DNA of 62,764 nucleotides from an uncultured Clostridia bacterium (GTDB lineage: Bacteria; Bacillota; Clostridia; Christensenellales; CAG-138), in the NCBI GenBank assembly GCA_934633695.1, contig CAKTYT010000009.1, forward strand, positions 1 through 62,764, read 5' to 3'. Below the pieces are notes generated by a model that saw only the letters and a list, made by a program, of their open reading frames with translations, did no database searches and was not told the origin of the DNA. Shown in pieces: positions 61,383-62,764 of this stretch (the stretch's first letter is position 1; each line of letters opens with the position of its first letter). Position numbers and translations under genes: made by a program.

Positions 61383-61538
61383 ATGGGCAAACGAATGAAG
61401 CTTCGGAGCATCGTTGCACCCTTAAATGGTGTGATGACCACAGTTGTAAAATACTTGTACACCCCAATTACAGTTTCACTTAACGAAACATTGGCTATGG
61501 CAGGTTATCCGGATTACGCAACAACTCAAAACGATTAA
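61383..61538 (+). CDS. 51-residue small protein of unknown function
   Basis: Start preceded by CAGGAGGAAAAT, a near-perfect ribosome site, and by a strong promoter 70 nt upstream. The peptide is basic at its N-terminus (MGKRMKLRS), has a central hydrophobic stretch (about residues 18-32), and an acidic end. No Cys and no double-Gly leader, so it does not look like a lantibiotic or peptide pheromone. It lies 16 nt before the dockerin gene and is probably co-translated with it. I do not recognise it. Confidence 0.65.
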   Translation: MGKRMKLRSIVAPLNGVMTTVVKYLYTPITVSLNETLAMAGYPDYATTQND

Positions 61539-61554
61539 AATTGGAGGTATTAAC

Positions 61555-62559
61555 ATGAAAAAGCTCACAAACTTCGTCGCATTTTTTTGCAGCATCCTTC
61601 TCCTTTGCGTTGCCATGACCGGCAACAATATTCTTGCCGACGGCAAAGATGATGACGGCATCGTATGGGTTGAACCTACCCCCCCCATTCATCCGGAAGA
61701 GGGACACTTTTACTATCCGCTCAATGCTCTTGAAAAACTGGTCGCCTTCTTTGGTCAAACCGATCCTGATGGGGTTGAGAACGGGACAAATGCAATTGGT
61801 TACTACTACCCGGGTCTGAGCTATCCCACCGGTATCAGTCCGGTATTGTGGGATTACGTCACTGATACGGAAAATCCTGATTGTTATTATGCTTACCGCG
61901 TAGGAATTTACAATTGGTATCTTTGGGGTGGTTGGGACCTGCGTTACATTGATTATTATGGCGAGTTAGACCTTGAAAACACGACCGTAACCAATGTTGA
62001 AATGGACGGCTGTCACCTGTCGAGTGTTAATCTGAATAACTGCACTCATTTGGGCGGAATTCGCTTGAATGTGTACGACTACTACTGTTCCACCGTTTCT
62101 GCGGTCAATGCGGACCTTCAAGTAGGTGAGATAACACTGCAAAGCGGCGTAAAGAGAATGGCGTTGGGCATGAGGTACTTTGATTCGCAGGTCAATATTT
62201 CGGTCGTCGGCAACGGATGCGTCGGAATCGAGTTCGAAAACAAAACCGCAGTTAATGCCAAAGCGAAGCTGCAAACTAAGCCGCTCGATTCGCAGGAGTT
62301 TGTCGGTTGGTTTAAAGAGGGACACCTTGTTTCCACCGACACCGTTCTTAACATAACCGAGGGCGGCAATTATATCGCTTCCTTTGCAGGCGATGTAACC
62401 AATGACGGTTGCCTTAACGTTGCCGATGCTGTCCAGCTCATGCGTGAAGCACTGGGGCTTGTCGAGACGAGGGACGTCGCAATGAGCGACATTAATTGCG
62501 ATGGCTCTGTCGGCATTAACGACGCTGTACTCCTCCTCAGAGCAGTTATGGGTATTTAA
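61555..62559 (+). CDS. secreted small dockerin protein
   Basis: 334 residues. Signal peptide, a mixed-strand N-terminal domain of about 200 residues with no family that I recognise (rich in Tyr, Trp and Asn), a GWF-containing beta segment like an InlB-type repeat, and a C-terminal dockerin with DVTNDGCLNVADAV and DINCDGSVGINDAV calcium loops. GGAGG upstream. It follows the 51-residue ORF and lies between repeats B and C. No enzymatic motif seen; it could be a binding or structural protein. Confidence 0.82.
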   Translation: MKKLTNFVAFFCSILLLCVAMTGNNILADGKDDDGIVWVEPTPPIHPEEGHFYYPLNALEKLVAFFGQTDPDGVENGTNAIGYYYPGLSYPTGISPVLWDYVTDTENPDCYYAYRVGIYNWYLWGGWDLRYIDYYGELDLENTTVTNVEMDGCHLSSVNLNNCTHLGGIRLNVYDYYCSTVSAVNADLQVGEITLQSGVKRMALGMRYFDSQVNISVVGNGCVGIEFENKTAVNAKAKLQTKPLDSQEFVGWFKEGHLVSTDTVLNITEGGNYIASFAGDVTNDGCLNVADAVQLMREALGLVETRDVAMSDINCDGSVGINDAVLLLRAVMGI

Positions 62560-62694
62560 GCATAGCTCATGCTAATACTCATTCGTAATTCGTAATCGGG
62601 GCTTATAAAAGCTCCGAGCCGGTTTGCGGCATTCGGACGGCTTTTTCGGGACAATGTTTTTTCCGAGAGAATAGTCCACTACCCTCCTTCGGTT

Positions 62695-62764
62695 AAAAAG
62701 CGGTCACCTAACGTGGCTGCTTTTTTATGTGTAATTTATAATGCATGATCCTGACCCATTGCCT
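62695..62764 (+). repeat. terminator-headed repeat, copy C (cut by window end)
   Basis: Hairpin AAAAAGCGGTCAC (62695-62707) / GTGGCTGCTTTTT (62713-62725), then the same downstream sequence as copy B up to the last base of the window. It terminates the second dockerin gene. Confidence 0.9.

Overview
The window looks like an uncultured anaerobic, spore-lineage member of Clostridia (Bacillota), possibly a gut Christensenellales-like bacterium. The evidence is a full glycine reductase and selenocysteine set, a CwlD-like amidase, a Spo0A-type output domain, pyruvate phosphate dikinase, an OadB-type decarboxylase subunit, NodB, sortase and dockerin proteins, and many sigma-A promoters with exactly 17-nt spacers. 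The taxonomic placement is inferred from gene content only.

Layout. 0-0.6 kb: six tRNA genes on the minus strand. 0.7-7.3 kb (minus): MATE exporter, NodB-type deacetylase, recR-ybaB, prfB (with its programmed +1 frameshift) and argS. 7.3-16.2 kb (plus): sortase with a predicted leaderless start, yebC, malQ, ppdK, a tRNA-Val / structured RNA / tRNA-Gln operon, and an oadB-oadG-like pair. One small hypothetical gene here is on the minus strand. 16.3-19.2 kb (minus): an isolated phage portal and large terminase pair. 19.7-28.2 kb (minus): serS, secA, a duplicated-domain lipoprotein, an Mrp ATPase, a CwlD-like amidase and a cytidylate-kinase-like protein. 28.4-28.7 kb: a dense DnaA-box cluster beside an AT-rich stretch, a candidate chromosomal origin. 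Gene direction is mostly minus to its left and plus from 32 kb onward. 28.8-31.7 kb: a large dockerin protein and a stand-alone Spo0A-like output domain. 32.1-34.8 kb: two lipoproteins.

35.0-51.4 kb is a 16-kb selenium and glycine reductase island. It holds grdX, grdE, grdB (Sec350), trxB, trxA, grdA (Sec44), grdC and grdD. Then come selA, selB and tRNA-Sec, which decode the UGA codons. A minus-strand operon yedE-tusA-DUF3343-selD and a divergent cysteine-desulfurase-like gene plus LysR regulator supply and control selenium. Together they form a self-contained system for reducing glycine to acetyl phosphate with two selenoproteins.

51.4-58.2 kb: a methyltransferase, an iron-sulfur-type flavoprotein, and a TetR / HdeD / RND (MMPL) / Leu-Gly heptad-repeat set. 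58.2-62.8 kb: three copies of a terminator-headed repeat separate two dockerin gene modules, an M30-like metalloprotease and a 51-codon ORF plus a second dockerin protein. This is the least familiar part of the window.
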